Below are positions 52,254 to 60,651 of a stretch of DNA of 64,000 nucleotides, one piece after another. Source of the DNA: an uncultured Oribacterium sp. (GTDB lineage Bacteria > Bacillota > Clostridia > Lachnospirales > Lachnospiraceae); contig CAMKKZ010000004.1 of NCBI GenBank assembly GCA_946413525.1, forward strand, positions 109,668-173,667. The letters are read 5' to 3'. The translations under genes and the position numbers were made by a program. Each line of letters opens with the position of its first letter. The stretch's first letter is position 1. Under the pieces are notes generated by a model. It was not told the origin of the DNA and searched no databases. It saw nothing but the letters and a program-made list of their open reading frames with translations.

Positions 52254-52724
52254 CTAAATGTTAAATCCCTCCGCGTCGGAATATGTTTCGTAAGTTTGAA
52301 TTTTCAAATCAAAGATGCATTCTTCTATAACCCGAACACATTCATCCGTTCTCTTGCTGATTTCCGCGCCCCAAAAATGAATGACCGTCCATCCCAGGAG
52401 CAGCAGTTGCTTATCCACATCGGAGTCCCTTTCCATGTTGCGAAGAATTTTCTTCAACCAGTATTCCCCGTTCTGGCCTTTTGACAGCTTGGGTTTTAGT
52501 ACCATTTCCCAGTCCTTGCCATGAAAAAATTCGCTATCGCAAAACACGGCTATTTTATATTTTGTCAGGGCGATGTCAGGGCTTCCCGGTAATTTTTTGT
52601 AATTCTTCCGGAATCTATACCCTTTGTGCCATAATGCTTTTCTCAGCTTGACTTCAATGGAAGTATTTTTTGAGCGAATATGCGCCATTGCTTTATGGCG
52701 TTGTTCTTTCGTCAGCACATCCAT
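52254..52724 (-). CDS. vsr: Very-short-patch-repair (Vsr-like) endonuclease
   Basis: 156 residues starting at 52724 (MDVLTKEQRHKAMAHIRSKN) with GAGGT 7 bases upstream. The frame continues to 52901 but that part is poorly Vsr-like. Vsr nicks DNA at T:G mismatches left by deamination of 5-methylcytosine. Seen features are the opening KEQRHKAMAHIRSKNTSIEV, KLPGSPDIAL with the catalytic Asp, the AVFCDSEFFHGKDWE strand with the catalytic His, and NMERDSDVDKQLLLLGWTVI. The Cys/His zinc ligands of E. coli Vsr are not obvious. No cytosine methylase adjoins, so this is an orphan or variant member. Confidence 0.87.
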   Translation of the reverse strand: MDVLTKEQRHKAMAHIRSKNTSIEVKLRKALWHKGYRFRKNYKKLPGSPDIALTKYKIAVFCDSEFFHGKDWEMVLKPKLSKGQNGEYWLKKILRNMERDSDVDKQLLLLGWTVIHFWGAEISKRTDECVRVIEECIFDLKIQTYETYSDAEGFNI

Positions 52725-52912
52725 CGTGATACCTCGGCAAGATTGACTACAAGCATATTGCCACTTATTAGAGCGGGTTTTCACCATTCTAATTTCATGA
52801 CAAACCACTTTGGCATTACGGCGACAAGGCTTTTCAGGAATCCTCTTGTCGTTGACAGCTTTGGAGTAACTGCTGTCTTTTCGTCTAAAAACAAGTTGCA
52901 AATGTATAAAAT

Positions 52913-53108
52913 TCCACCTGTACGGTTGAATGGCCTAAAGGCCATTCTGAATACCCCTAAATTCGCAAAACCGCCCGCTTCGCGTGCTTAAAGATTTGCT
53001 TCGCAAATCGTTTTGCTCATTTAGGGGTAGGTTGCTCATCCAAAGCGATATTTTGATTACGGTAAACCGTATCAAAATATCGCTTTGGATGGCAACCGTA
53101 CAGGTGGA
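52913..53108. repeat. 196-bp nested inverted-repeat element, four-way junction
   Basis: An outer 16-bp perfect stem (TCCACCTGTACGGTTG, 52913-52928, with 53093-53108) encloses three arms. Arm 1 is AATGGCC-TAAA-GGCCATT (52929-52946). Arm 2 is TACCCCTAAAT/ATTTAGGGGTA (52952-53029), holding two smaller hairpins including GATTTGC-TTC-GCAAATC. Arm 3 is a perfect 20-bp stem starting CATCCAAAGCGATATTTTGA plus a TACGGT/ACCGTA tip (53037-53091). No ORF explains it. Flanks 52725-52912 and 53109-53480 hold only degenerate repeat remnants. Confidence 0.9.
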
Positions 53109-53257
53109 TAAAATTGATTGTGAAAACAAAAAGGAATCTGGGATTCCTGTATTAGCTGCCGCCCACGTTCCCAATCATAACATTGATGCTTTTTGATGAC
53201 AAGCGGCATTCGTCGCGCTCAAGATAAACTTTCCAAAGCTTTTCAAACTTCCAGTTA

Positions 53258-53315
53258 TGGGGTCCCGTTCCACAAAGAATTATGAAAGATTCCTTTCATA
53301 ATTTCAAAAGGGCCA
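53258..53315 (+). repeat. Degenerate family A-type hairpin
   Basis: GGGGTCCCGTTCCACAAA then ATTATGAAAGATTCCTTTCATAAT (arms ATTATGAAAG and CTTTCATAAT). The same GGG.CCCTGC.CCACAAA prefix occurs at 16002 and 37251. Confidence 0.6.
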
Positions 53316-53499
53316 TTTTTTCCGTCCATCAGTCGCCGGGCGGCTAGCCTCGACCTGCAATCGGGTCAAGGTAAATCCCCACGTTTATGAAAGTAATTTG
53401 CAGGGCAAAAGGGATGGCATTGAGCCGGCATTGTGGATGTCCGGAGCATTGTCAGATTTCCTTTTTGGAGTATAATAAAGGATTGATGTGGTTTGTTCT

Positions 53500-53700
53500 T
53501 CCTTGCGCATAGCGGTATACACGGAGCCGTGGGTCAAAGAGTGTCGGAGAAATATTCTTTCTTGCACGCGTGGCGGTATAGCTCATACCCGGAGAAAAAA
53601 AGCATGAATAGATAGACTGTTTTCCCTTGCGTACGTAACGGTATAACTTGTCTCCGGTTTCGATTATATCGGAAGGATTGGCATTTTTCTTGCGCATAAG
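53500..53700 (+). repeat. Four iterated TTGCG(N)-CGGTATA motifs upstream of the CAP protein
   Basis: CTTGCGCATAGCGGTATA and three variants begin at 53502, 53561, 53636 and 53689, spaced 59, 75 and 53 bp. The last is degenerate. They lie immediately before the gene at 53731 and could be iterated regulator sites or decayed tandem repeats. Confidence 0.55.
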
Positions 53701-53730
53701 TGTAAGGGTAGTAGATAAGGAGAGGATGAA

Positions 53731-56700
53731 GTGAAAAGGAAAACATTACAGGGAAGGGTGGCTGCTCTTTTGGGAAGTGTTATGCTTGCGTCTTTTAGCC
53801 CGCTGTCAGCATACGCGGCCATTTCAGAAGATAGTCCGAGGGAAGATATTTCTGATTTGAATGAGGAGGAAGAGGATGGCGATTCATCCAATCAAGCTTC
53901 AGAGATTTTTTCTGAAAACAAGGAAAAGGAAGCAGGGGATTCTGAAGGGGATGCTGGAATCCTTTCTGGGGATGAGGTTTCCGAAGGGGATGGTTTCGAA
54001 GGGAATGGTTCCGATCAGGGGGAGAAAGTCCCGGCGCGGGAGGCCTGGGATGACGCGCAGGCCGAAGGCAAATCTGAAGATAAGGGTATTAAGGACTACG
54101 AAAAAACGGAGTCAGACGGGTTTGGCTCAAATGATCCTTCAGGAAATGATGAAGATGAAGGTGAAGACGGGGGCGAGGTCGAAGGGGACACGGAATTAAG
54201 CGGCACCACGGCCCTTGCTAATGCTGGCAATATCAATGACGAATCTCTTGACAATGGTGCTTCCGATGGGTCAGGGCATGCTGACGAGGTATCAGGAAGT
54301 GATGAGGCAACGTTTGATGCGGTTGCGGATGAGTATAATGAGTCGGATATTACCGATGAGGCAGCGTTTGGTGGGGCTTCGGATGAGGATGGTGAATTAG
54401 ATTTTGCCGATGTGGCATCAGGAAGTGATGAGGCGGCCTTTGACACGGCTTCGGGAGAAGGCGAAGCAGTGCCGGCCTTTGACGCGGCTTTGGGAGATGG
54501 CAAAGCAGTGTCAGATGATGTCGATGACACTGCCGTTGCTGATGAAGATGGGGCTGTGGAGCCGGAAAGCATTGAAAATACAGAAGATGCGGTGGACACA
54601 GAGGGGTCAGAGGATGGCGCGGCGGAAGCTTTGTCGCAGGGGGGCGAGCTTTCCGGCGTGACGAAAGAAAGGGAAGCTGATGCTGCGGAAGACGCTGATG
54701 ATCCGGAAGCAGATGAAGAAATAAAAGATGAGTCGGAAACGGATGATGTGAAAACTGCGGATGCGCAAGTTGCCAGTTCGGAAGCGGAAGAAGCCGATGA
54801 CATGGAAAGCAAAGACGCGGAAGCGGAAGAAGCCAATGACGCGGAAGTCGAGGCTGCGGAAGCGGGTGAAGCCGATGACGCGGAAGTCGAAGCTGAGGAA
54901 GCGGAAGAAGCCGATGACGCGGAAGTCGAAGCTGAGGAAGCGGGTGAAGCTGACGAAGCGGAAAATGTAGAAACGGAAGAAGCCAATAACGCGGAAAGCA
55001 AAGCTGCGGAAGCGGAAGAGGATGAAGCAGGCGACGCGGAAGCTGTTTCTGAGGCAGAGGACGCCAGGACTGTTGGAGAGGATTGGAGTTCGGCGGACGG
55101 GCTTGTGGATTTGTCCCTGATGGATGGTTTGGTCGATGAGGAAGCGGCGGTCCGCGAGGAGGGGCAGCTTTTTTCCGAGGAAGGGGATCTGGCAAATGAA
55201 AATCTGTACACGATTCCCCTCGAGGGGACGGTCTGCACGGAAAGCATGGAAACAATCCTTGAGCGCATTAACGAAATACGCCTGGAGGCATGCAAGGAGG
55301 GGCTGATAAATCCGGATAATAAATCGGTCAAGCTTACGGAAGCGGATTATGTACCGATCCAGTGGTCGTCAGGGCTGGAAAAGATTGCCCTTCAAAGGGC
55401 GGCCGAGGGCTGCGTCGTCATGGGACACGACAGGCCAAGGGGAGGGGATTGCTTCACCTGTGTTATGGATGGGGTCCGAACATGGGCGGAAAACCTGGCA
55501 TGGAACAGCACTGGCCTGATGTATGGAATCGAGCAATGGTACAGTGAAAAGGATGCTTATGTGAATCAGACCCCTGGCGCGGTGACCGGTCACTATACGT
55601 CCCTGATCAATCCGAATTATAAATACGTGGGGATCAGCGCTTTCAAACCGGAATCCGGGTTTACCACGGTCGCGGGAGAGTTTTCGTTCGAAACAGGACT
55701 GGAGGAGAGCAAGGTTTACGAGAATGGGGCAAAGACCATTAACGTTGAGGTTCCGAAGGATCAGCTTTCCATCATTTTGAGCGGGCCGTCCTCCATTAAC
55801 AGAGGAAAACAAGATAGCTTTGAAGCGTATTACGCATTGAAAGGGGAGCAGACAGCGGTTCTGTTGAAGGGCGCAAGCTTTACAAGCTCTGACACTTCGG
55901 TCCTCAGCATTGACGATGATGGCCTGGCCCAGGCACTCAAGGCCGGGAGCGTGACAGTCAGCGCGGAATACGATGGATTCTCGGCATCGCTGGAAGTGAC
56001 GGTGAAGGAGCCTGTGATCTCCGTGACGGGCGTGAAGATCGCGGAGACAATGTTTACGTTGAAAAAGGGCGAAAGCAGGACGCTTACGGTCACCGTAAGT
56101 CCCGAGAATGCGAGTAATAAGGCTGTGACCTATGTCAGCAACAATGAGGAGGTGGCTTCCGTCAATAACGGCAAGGTGAGCGCCTTAAGACCCGGCGGGG
56201 CTGTCATCACGGTAAGGACGGTCGACGGGGGAAGGGCTGATTCCTGCGGCGTGACAGTGACGGGAAGCATTGGCGACGCAGATGTCTCGCTCTCCGAAAA
56301 CAGCTTCGTTTATGACGGCAAGGCCAAGACCCCTGCGCTGACAGTCACATATGATGGGGAGGTCCTTACGGAAGGAACCGATTATACCACCATGTATTAC
56401 TTGAATGTCAATGCAGGCGACGCGAGAATCGTGATTAGCGGCAGAAAATATTATGAAGGGGAGAAGACGGTCAGCTTCCGGATTGAGCCGGCCGCGGTGG
56501 CCGTGACGGGCGTAGAGCTCTCTGCCGCAAAGCTTTCATTGGAGAAAGGTGAAAGCGCGGAGCTTTCGGCAACGGTAAGTCCTGCCGATGCAGCGGAAAA
56601 GGCTGTTCGTTTTTCGAGCAGCAACGAGAAGGTCGCTTCTGTAAAGAATGGAAAGGTGACGGCTGTAGCCCCCGGACGCGCAATTATTGAGGCAACGACG

Positions 56701-57441
56701 GTTGACGGGGGAAAGACTGCTTCCTGTACCGTGACGGTAACGGGGAATCTTGCTGACGCGTCTGTTTCGCTCTCCGGAGATGCTTTCATTTATGATGGGA
56801 CAGCCCAAACCCCTGCGGTAACGGTGACATATGATGGGAAGACTCTTAAATCCGGAACGGATTATACAGTGGCTTATTCTTCAAACATAAACGCGGGCAG
56901 AGCCACGGCGAAAATCAGCGGAAAGGGATATTACACGGGAGCAAAGGCGGTCAGCTTTGAAATCGGGAAAGCCTCACAGACTCTGAAGATTTCTGAGCCG
57001 GCGAACAAGGCGCGAGTATCCGTCGGGACAAAGCTAAACATTAAGGCGGACGGGGCCCAGGGTGGGCTGACATATAAGAGCGGAAGCACAGGTATTGCCA
57101 CAGTGAACCAAAACGGAGTGGTTTCCGCCAGAAAGGTCGGCACGGTCAAGATCACAGTCAGCGCTGCGGCCACGGATAATTATAAAGCGGCCTCGAAGGC
57201 TCTGACGCTGAGGGTGACTCCGGCAAAGACCTCGTCCCTCACCGTGACGAATACGGCGAAGGGCGTCCGGCTGGCATGGAAAAAGGTGGCGGGGGCGACC
57301 GGCTATTATGTCTATCGGAACGGAAAGCAGGTCAAAAAGATTACGAAAGCGGCTGCCGTCACCTATACCGACACCGGGGCGAAGACAAACGGAACGAAAT
57401 ATCAGTACGTTGTTTACGCCTTCGCAAACACAGGAAAGTGA
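53731..57441 (+). CDS. Acidic CAP-domain surface protein, ending at an in-frame TGA
   Basis: 1236 residues from a GTG start (AGGAGAGG five bases upstream; the ATG at 53726 stops at once). Signal peptide MKRKTLQGRVAALLGSVMLA then an acidic Ala/Glu/Asp region (about 30-480) with 16-residue-type repeats such as EAEEADDAEVEAEEAG. A CAP/SCP domain (about 500-660) has IQWSSGLEKIALQRAAEGC, GHDRPRGG, AENLAWN and GHYTSLINPNYKYVGI. Big_2 and MBG-type modules follow (about 690-1160). A fibronectin-III-like module (about 1165-1236) is cut at its end by TGA. The same frame continues open for another 103 codons. Function: probably surface attachment or matrix interaction. Confidence 0.85.
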   Translation: MKRKTLQGRVAALLGSVMLASFSPLSAYAAISEDSPREDISDLNEEEEDGDSSNQASEIFSENKEKEAGDSEGDAGILSGDEVSEGDGFEGNGSDQGEKVPAREAWDDAQAEGKSEDKGIKDYEKTESDGFGSNDPSGNDEDEGEDGGEVEGDTELSGTTALANAGNINDESLDNGASDGSGHADEVSGSDEATFDAVADEYNESDITDEAAFGGASDEDGELDFADVASGSDEAAFDTASGEGEAVPAFDAALGDGKAVSDDVDDTAVADEDGAVEPESIENTEDAVDTEGSEDGAAEALSQGGELSGVTKEREADAAEDADDPEADEEIKDESETDDVKTADAQVASSEAEEADDMESKDAEAEEANDAEVEAAEAGEADDAEVEAEEAEEADDAEVEAEEAGEADEAENVETEEANNAESKAAEAEEDEAGDAEAVSEAEDARTVGEDWSSADGLVDLSLMDGLVDEEAAVREEGQLFSEEGDLANENLYTIPLEGTVCTESMETILERINEIRLEACKEGLINPDNKSVKLTEADYVPIQWSSGLEKIALQRAAEGCVVMGHDRPRGGDCFTCVMDGVRTWAENLAWNSTGLMYGIEQWYSEKDAYVNQTPGAVTGHYTSLINPNYKYVGISAFKPESGFTTVAGEFSFETGLEESKVYENGAKTINVEVPKDQLSIILSGPSSINRGKQDSFEAYYALKGEQTAVLLKGASFTSSDTSVLSIDDDGLAQALKAGSVTVSAEYDGFSASLEVTVKEPVISVTGVKIAETMFTLKKGESRTLTVTVSPENASNKAVTYVSNNEEVASVNNGKVSALRPGGAVITVRTVDGGRADSCGVTVTGSIGDADVSLSENSFVYDGKAKTPALTVTYDGEVLTEGTDYTTMYYLNVNAGDARIVISGRKYYEGEKTVSFRIEPAAVAVTGVELSAAKLSLEKGESAELSATVSPADAAEKAVRFSSSNEKVASVKNGKVTAVAPGRAIIEATTVDGGKTASCTVTVTGNLADASVSLSGDAFIYDGTAQTPAVTVTYDGKTLKSGTDYTVAYSSNINAGRATAKISGKGYYTGAKAVSFEIGKASQTLKISEPANKARVSVGTKLNIKADGAQGGLTYKSGSTGIATVNQNGVVSARKVGTVKITVSAAATDNYKAASKALTLRVTPAKTSSLTVTNTAKGVRLAWKKVAGATGYYVYRNGKQVKKITKAAAVTYTDTGAKTNGTKYQYVVYAFANTGK

Positions 57442-57753
57442 GCGGCTTCCGCAAAAAAGACCATCTATTTCCTGACAAAGCCTGCGTTTTCCAGCGCTAA
57501 GAATGTTTCGGGCAGAAAAATCGCCCTGAAATGGAAGAAAAACGCGAAAGCTACTGGATATGAGATTCGTTATGTGGCCGGAAGCAAGAAAAAGACAAAG
57601 AAGATCTCGAAAAATGCCACGGTAAGCCTGAAGCTGACCGGACTTTCCAGAGGGGAGACATACAAGGTTTCCATTCGTTCTTATAAGAAAGTTGGAAAAA
57701 AGACTTATTATTCTGCATGGTCTTCTGAGAAAGATGTGACAGTCAGGAAATAA
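57442..57753 (+). pseudogene. In-frame continuation of the CAP-domain protein after TGA
   Basis: Directly after the TGA the frame reads AASAKKTIYFLTKPAFSSAK and onward through a second fibronectin-III-like module (RKIALKWKKNAKATGYEIRY) to TAA at 57753. The module is intact, without other stops, and has the same codon use as the upstream gene. No start codon with ribosome-binding site begins it, so it is expressed only if TGA is read through. Confidence 0.8.
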
Positions 57754-57821
57754 AGGACACTTTGTGGTCGCGTAAATATAAGCAAAGACAGTGACAATGG
57801 AAACGGATGTTTAGAAAGTGC

Positions 57822-57850
57822 TTGATTTCTGTTGCATAATATGCTATATT
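57822..57850 (+). promoter_or_regulatory. Sigma-A-type promoter of the rimP-nusA-infB operon
   Basis: TTGATT at 57822-57827, 17-bp spacer, TATATT at 57845-57850. The transcript would have a leader of about 200 bases with two structured elements. Confidence 0.78.
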
Positions 57851-57874
57851 CACCGCTGTAATTATTGACTTGAT

Positions 57875-57906
57875 GAAAAGGGGCAAGCATTATGCTTGCT
57901 CCTTTC
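57875..57906 (+). promoter_or_regulatory. Leader hairpin upstream of rimP-like gene
   Basis: GAAAAGGGGCAAGC pairs with GCTTGCTCCTTTC across ATTAT. No T tract follows, so it is not an obvious terminator. Confidence 0.6.
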
Positions 57907-57985
57907 ATATGTGCATAGGGTCGCTGCGGGGCATGTTGGCCCCAGTGGCGATAACCAGCCCGGCTCAAAACTATAATGCATAGAA

Positions 57986-58053
57986 GAGCCGACCTGCCCC
58001 GCAGGGGGTTCGCTATGTCAGAACTCAGAGCGGCAAAACCGCTCTGATAGATG
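57986..58053 (+). repeat. Family B structured repeat before rimP-like gene
   Basis: GAGCCGACCTGCCCCGCAGG, GGTTCGCTATGTCAGAA and CAGAGCGG-CAAAA-CCGCTCTG in order. It ends ATAGATGAGGACTTT directly before the ATG at 58062, so GATGAGG is the only ribosome-binding site available. Confidence 0.88.
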
Positions 58054-58061
58054 AGGACTTT

Positions 58062-58472
58062 ATGTATACAGAAAAGGTACAGGTATATCTTTTGTCCATC
58101 CTTCCGGCCATGGGGTATGGTCTGGACAGCGTCAGCTTTACCAATGAAAATAATACGAATTACCTGAGGGCGTTTATATTTCGGGAAGATGGCCAGGACA
58201 TGGGGGTCAATGACTGCGCGACCGTATCACGGCGGCTTTCAAAGTGGCTGGACAAGGAGGATTTCATCCCGGATGAGTATATACTGGAGGTTTGCTCCCT
58301 TGGCTTCAAGGATCATCCCGGGGATGTTTTTGAAGGGGAGTCGTACGGCGGAGTGGAGCCTGGCGGACAGGGCAGCGCGTCCCAGGGCCAGGAAGCAGAG
58401 CAGTCAGAGATCATCCTGCCTGGAGCTGTTCCTGAGGAGGTCCGTGCGGAACATAAGGAGAAAAAAGAATGA
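58062..58472 (+). CDS. rimP: RimP-like ribosome maturation protein, N-terminal domain only
   Basis: 136 residues, first gene of the nusA operon, the place rimP holds in most Firmicutes. RimP helps assemble the 30S subunit. The N-terminal domain is recognisable: VQVYLLSILPAMGYGLDSVS, LRAFIFREDG, VNDCATVSRRLSKWLD and YILEVCSLGF, matching the family EVSSPG motif with changes. After residue about 95 the expected SH3-like C-terminal domain is absent. It is replaced by a short Gly/Gln/Glu-rich tail. The stop overlaps the nusA ATG. Function as RimP is likely but the missing domain makes it unusual. Confidence 0.75.
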   Translation: MYTEKVQVYLLSILPAMGYGLDSVSFTNENNTNYLRAFIFREDGQDMGVNDCATVSRRLSKWLDKEDFIPDEYILEVCSLGFKDHPGDVFEGESYGGVEPGGQGSASQGQEAEQSEIILPGAVPEEVRAEHKEKKE

Positions 58473-59821
58473 ACACAGAACTGCGAGAAGCATTGGAACT
58501 TCTGGAGAAGGAAAAGGGGATTCCGAGACAGGCTTTGCTGGAAGCAATCGCATCTTCACTGCAGCAGGCCTGCAGAAACCATTTTGGCTCCGCAGATAAT
58601 GTGCGGGTGAATATCGACCCGGAAACCTGCGAATATTCCGTAATCGCGGACAAGGTAGTAGTCGAAAAAGTGGAGAATCCGGTTTCGGAAATATCTTTGG
58701 GAGACGCAAGGCTCATAGATCCGCAGTATCAACTTGACGATATTGTTCAGGTTCCTATTAATTCCAAAAGCTTTGGCCGCATCGCCACCCAGAATGCCAA
58801 GGGAGTGATTGTTCAGAGGATTCGTGAAGAGGAGCGGCGCATTCTTTATAATGAATTCTTCTCCATGGAGAGAAAGGTGGTCGAAGGGACAGTAGAGAGG
58901 GACAACGGGAGATCGGTCATTATTAATCTGGGAAAGGCAGACGGGTATCTTTCAGAAAACGAGCAGGTCAGGGGAGAACGTCTGCAGCCGAATGAAAAGG
59001 TCAAGGTCTATGTCGTGGAAGTCAGAGACACTCCCCGTGGCCCCAGGGTCATGGTTTCCAGGACGCATCCGGAACTGGTGCGCCGGCTTTTTGAAGAAGA
59101 GGTCTCTGAAGTCCGGGAGAATATTGTTGAGATAAAAGCCATATCAAGGGAAGCTGGTTCCCGTACCAAGATGGCTGTTGAGTCCCATAATCCGGACGTG
59201 GACGCAGTCGGCGCCTGCGTGGGACTGAATGGAAACCGGGTGAATGCGGTGGTGGAGGAACTCAGGGGCGAGAAAATTGACATTATCAGTTATGACGAGA
59301 ATCCCGCTTACCTGATCGAGAACGCGCTTTCGCCCGCGAAGGTGATTGCCGTAATTGCGGATCAGGACAACAAAGACGCATTGGTCATTGTTCCGGACAC
59401 GCAGCTCTCCCTGGCAATCGGCAAGGAAGGGCAGAACGCCAGACTGGCTGCAAAGCTGACGGGATATAAGATTGATATCAAATCAGAATCTCAGGCGCAG
59501 GAGCAGGGGCTTTTTGATGATATGGGAATTGACTATCACGGCGAGGAAGATGAGGAAGAGTACGAATACGATGAGGATGAAGAAGAGTACGAGGAAGACG
59601 GGTACAGTGAAAGCTCATCGGATTTGACAGAGGATGGACAGGCACTGGAAGCGGAGGCGGCTTCTGATTATTCGGATAGCGCGGAAGGTGATGAGGCAGA
59701 TGCTTCCCCGGAAAGCATAGATGCTTCCCCGGAAGGTATGGAGAGCGCGAAGACGGGCGAATATCCGGAAATTGACGCGGAGAACGCGGCAGATGACCGG
59801 GAAGGGGAGAAGCATGAATAA
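58469..59821 (+). CDS. nusA: Transcription termination/antitermination factor NusA
   Basis: 450 residues. RNA-polymerase-binding N-terminal domain (about 1-125, [20 protein letters not shown]), S1 domain (about 135-200, [17 protein letters not shown]), then two KH domains (about 200-345) with [20 protein letters not shown] and [20 protein letters not shown]. Residues from about 350 on are a strongly acidic tail ([20 protein letters not shown]) with two near-identical DASPE(S/G)ID/M units. NusA acts with RNA polymerase in pausing, termination and antitermination. The ATG overlaps the rimP stop (ATGA). Confidence 0.95.
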   Translation: MNTELREALELLEKEKGIPRQALLEAIASSLQQACRNHFGSADNVRVNIDPETCEYSVIADKVVVEKVENPVSEISLGDARLIDPQYQLDDIVQVPINSKSFGRIATQNAKGVIVQRIREEERRILYNEFFSMERKVVEGTVERDNGRSVIINLGKADGYLSENEQVRGERLQPNEKVKVYVVEVRDTPRGPRVMVSRTHPELVRRLFEEEVSEVRENIVEIKAISREAGSRTKMAVESHNPDVDAVGACVGLNGNRVNAVVEELRGEKIDIISYDENPAYLIENALSPAKVIAVIADQDNKDALVIVPDTQLSLAIGKEGQNARLAAKLTGYKIDIKSESQAQEQGLFDDMGIDYHGEEDEEEYEYDEDEEEYEEDGYSESSSDLTEDGQALEAEAASDYSDSAEGDEADASPESIDASPEGMESAKTGEYPEIDAENAADDREGEKHE

Positions 59822-60086
59822 GAAGCTTCCGCAGCGGACCTGCATAGGCTGTGGTTCCATCAGGGATAAAGCTTCGTTGATCCGTATTGTACGGGGAACC
59901 GATGGCGTTTATTCCATCGACAGGAGTGGGCGGAAAAATGGGCGTGGTGCCTATTTTTGCGACAATGTTGACTGCCTGGAGATGGCAATCAGAAAAAAAG
60001 CCCTAAACCGAAGCTTTCGGGAGGCAGTCCCGGAGGAGGCAATCCAGAGGATCAAGGGGGAATGGGACAGGATGAATTCGGAATGA
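59814..60086 (+). CDS. ylxR: YlxR family RNA-binding protein
   Basis: 90 residues (DUF448). [20 protein letters not shown] gives the conserved R-T-C-x-x-C start, and GRKNGRGAYFCDNVDCLEMA the second conserved block. Known YlxR proteins are small nucleic-acid-binding partners of the nusA operon. The start at 59814 overlaps the end of nusA by eight bases and has GGAAGGGGAG upstream. The frame continues upstream to 59721 only as a shadow of nusA. Confidence 0.92.
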   Translation: MNKKLPQRTCIGCGSIRDKASLIRIVRGTDGVYSIDRSGRKNGRGAYFCDNVDCLEMAIRKKALNRSFREAVPEEAIQRIKGEWDRMNSE

Positions 60087-60499
60087 ACAAGGAATTGGAA
60101 GCGGCCTCCGTATTCGCTGTAAATAAGAATGCTTCGGAGAACAATCCTTCTGAACGGAAGATTTTCGGAATGCTGGGACTGTGCCGCAGGGCAGGAAAGC
60201 TTTCCTTTGGGACGTTTTCCGTAGAAAGATCTGTGAAATCCGGCAGGGCAAAGCTGCTTATTGCTGCCGGGGACGCGTCAGCCAATTCAATGAAAAAAAC
60301 AGAAGATCTGGCTCGGTTCCGTTCCGTTCCCCTGTTCCGCTTCGGAACAAAGGAGACACTGGGCCGGGCAATAGGCAAAGGGGAAGTTTCCTCTTTATCG
60401 ATTGAGGATGCGGGCTTTGCTGGTCAGATTGGAAAAATGTTGGAGGTTTTTCCGCGGCACAAGGAACGCGGCGGAAAAATCCGAACCCAAAATACCTGA
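60083..60499 (+). CDS. ylxQ: L7Ae-family ribosomal-protein-like protein YlxQ
   Basis: 138 residues from the ATG overlapping the ylxR stop (ATGA); an in-frame ATG at 60062 lies close after AAGGGGGA and is the alternative. The body has the L7Ae/L30e pattern: IFGMLGLCRRAGKLSFGTFS, GRAKLLIAAGDASANSMKK and RFGTKETLGRAIGKG. Such proteins bind kink-turn RNA. The N-terminal ~25 residues are longer than usual. Fourth gene of the operon. Confidence 0.88.
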   Translation: MNKELEAASVFAVNKNASENNPSERKIFGMLGLCRRAGKLSFGTFSVERSVKSGRAKLLIAAGDASANSMKKTEDLARFRSVPLFRFGTKETLGRAIGKGEVSSLSIEDAGFAGQIGKMLEVFPRHKERGGKIRTQNT

Positions 60500-60612
60500 A
60501 AGGATTTTTGGTTCGGACGCATCCCTGTGGGATGCGCCAAATACAGTATAAACTATGCCTGATGCATAGATATGAATAAAAATTGGTAACTGTTCAGCTT
60601 GACTGAACAGTT
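60480..60612 (+). promoter_or_regulatory. Four stacked hairpins between ylxQ and infB
   Basis: CCGAACC..AAAAT.CCT-GAA-AGGATTTT.GGTTCGG (60481-60516), CGCATCCC-TGT-GGGATGCG (60518-60536), CTATGC-CTGAT-GCATAG (60553-60569) and AACTGTTCAG-CTTGA-CTGAACAGTT (60588-60612). None has a proper T tract. They fill almost the whole ylxQ-infB gap. Confidence 0.75.
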
Positions 60613-60651
60613 GCTGTAATTGTTGGATGTTCCCAAAGGGAGGTAGTGTTG

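Noticed and set aside
54096..55331. 411-codon minus-strand Ser/Ala-rich frame
   Set aside because: It is the antisense reading of the Glu/Asp/Ala repeats of the CAP-domain protein; such repeats always leave the opposite strand open.
57439..57441. Selenocysteine codon
   Set aside because: No SECIS-like hairpin is evident right after the TGA, the residue lies in a structural surface module, and no selenocysteine genes are in view.
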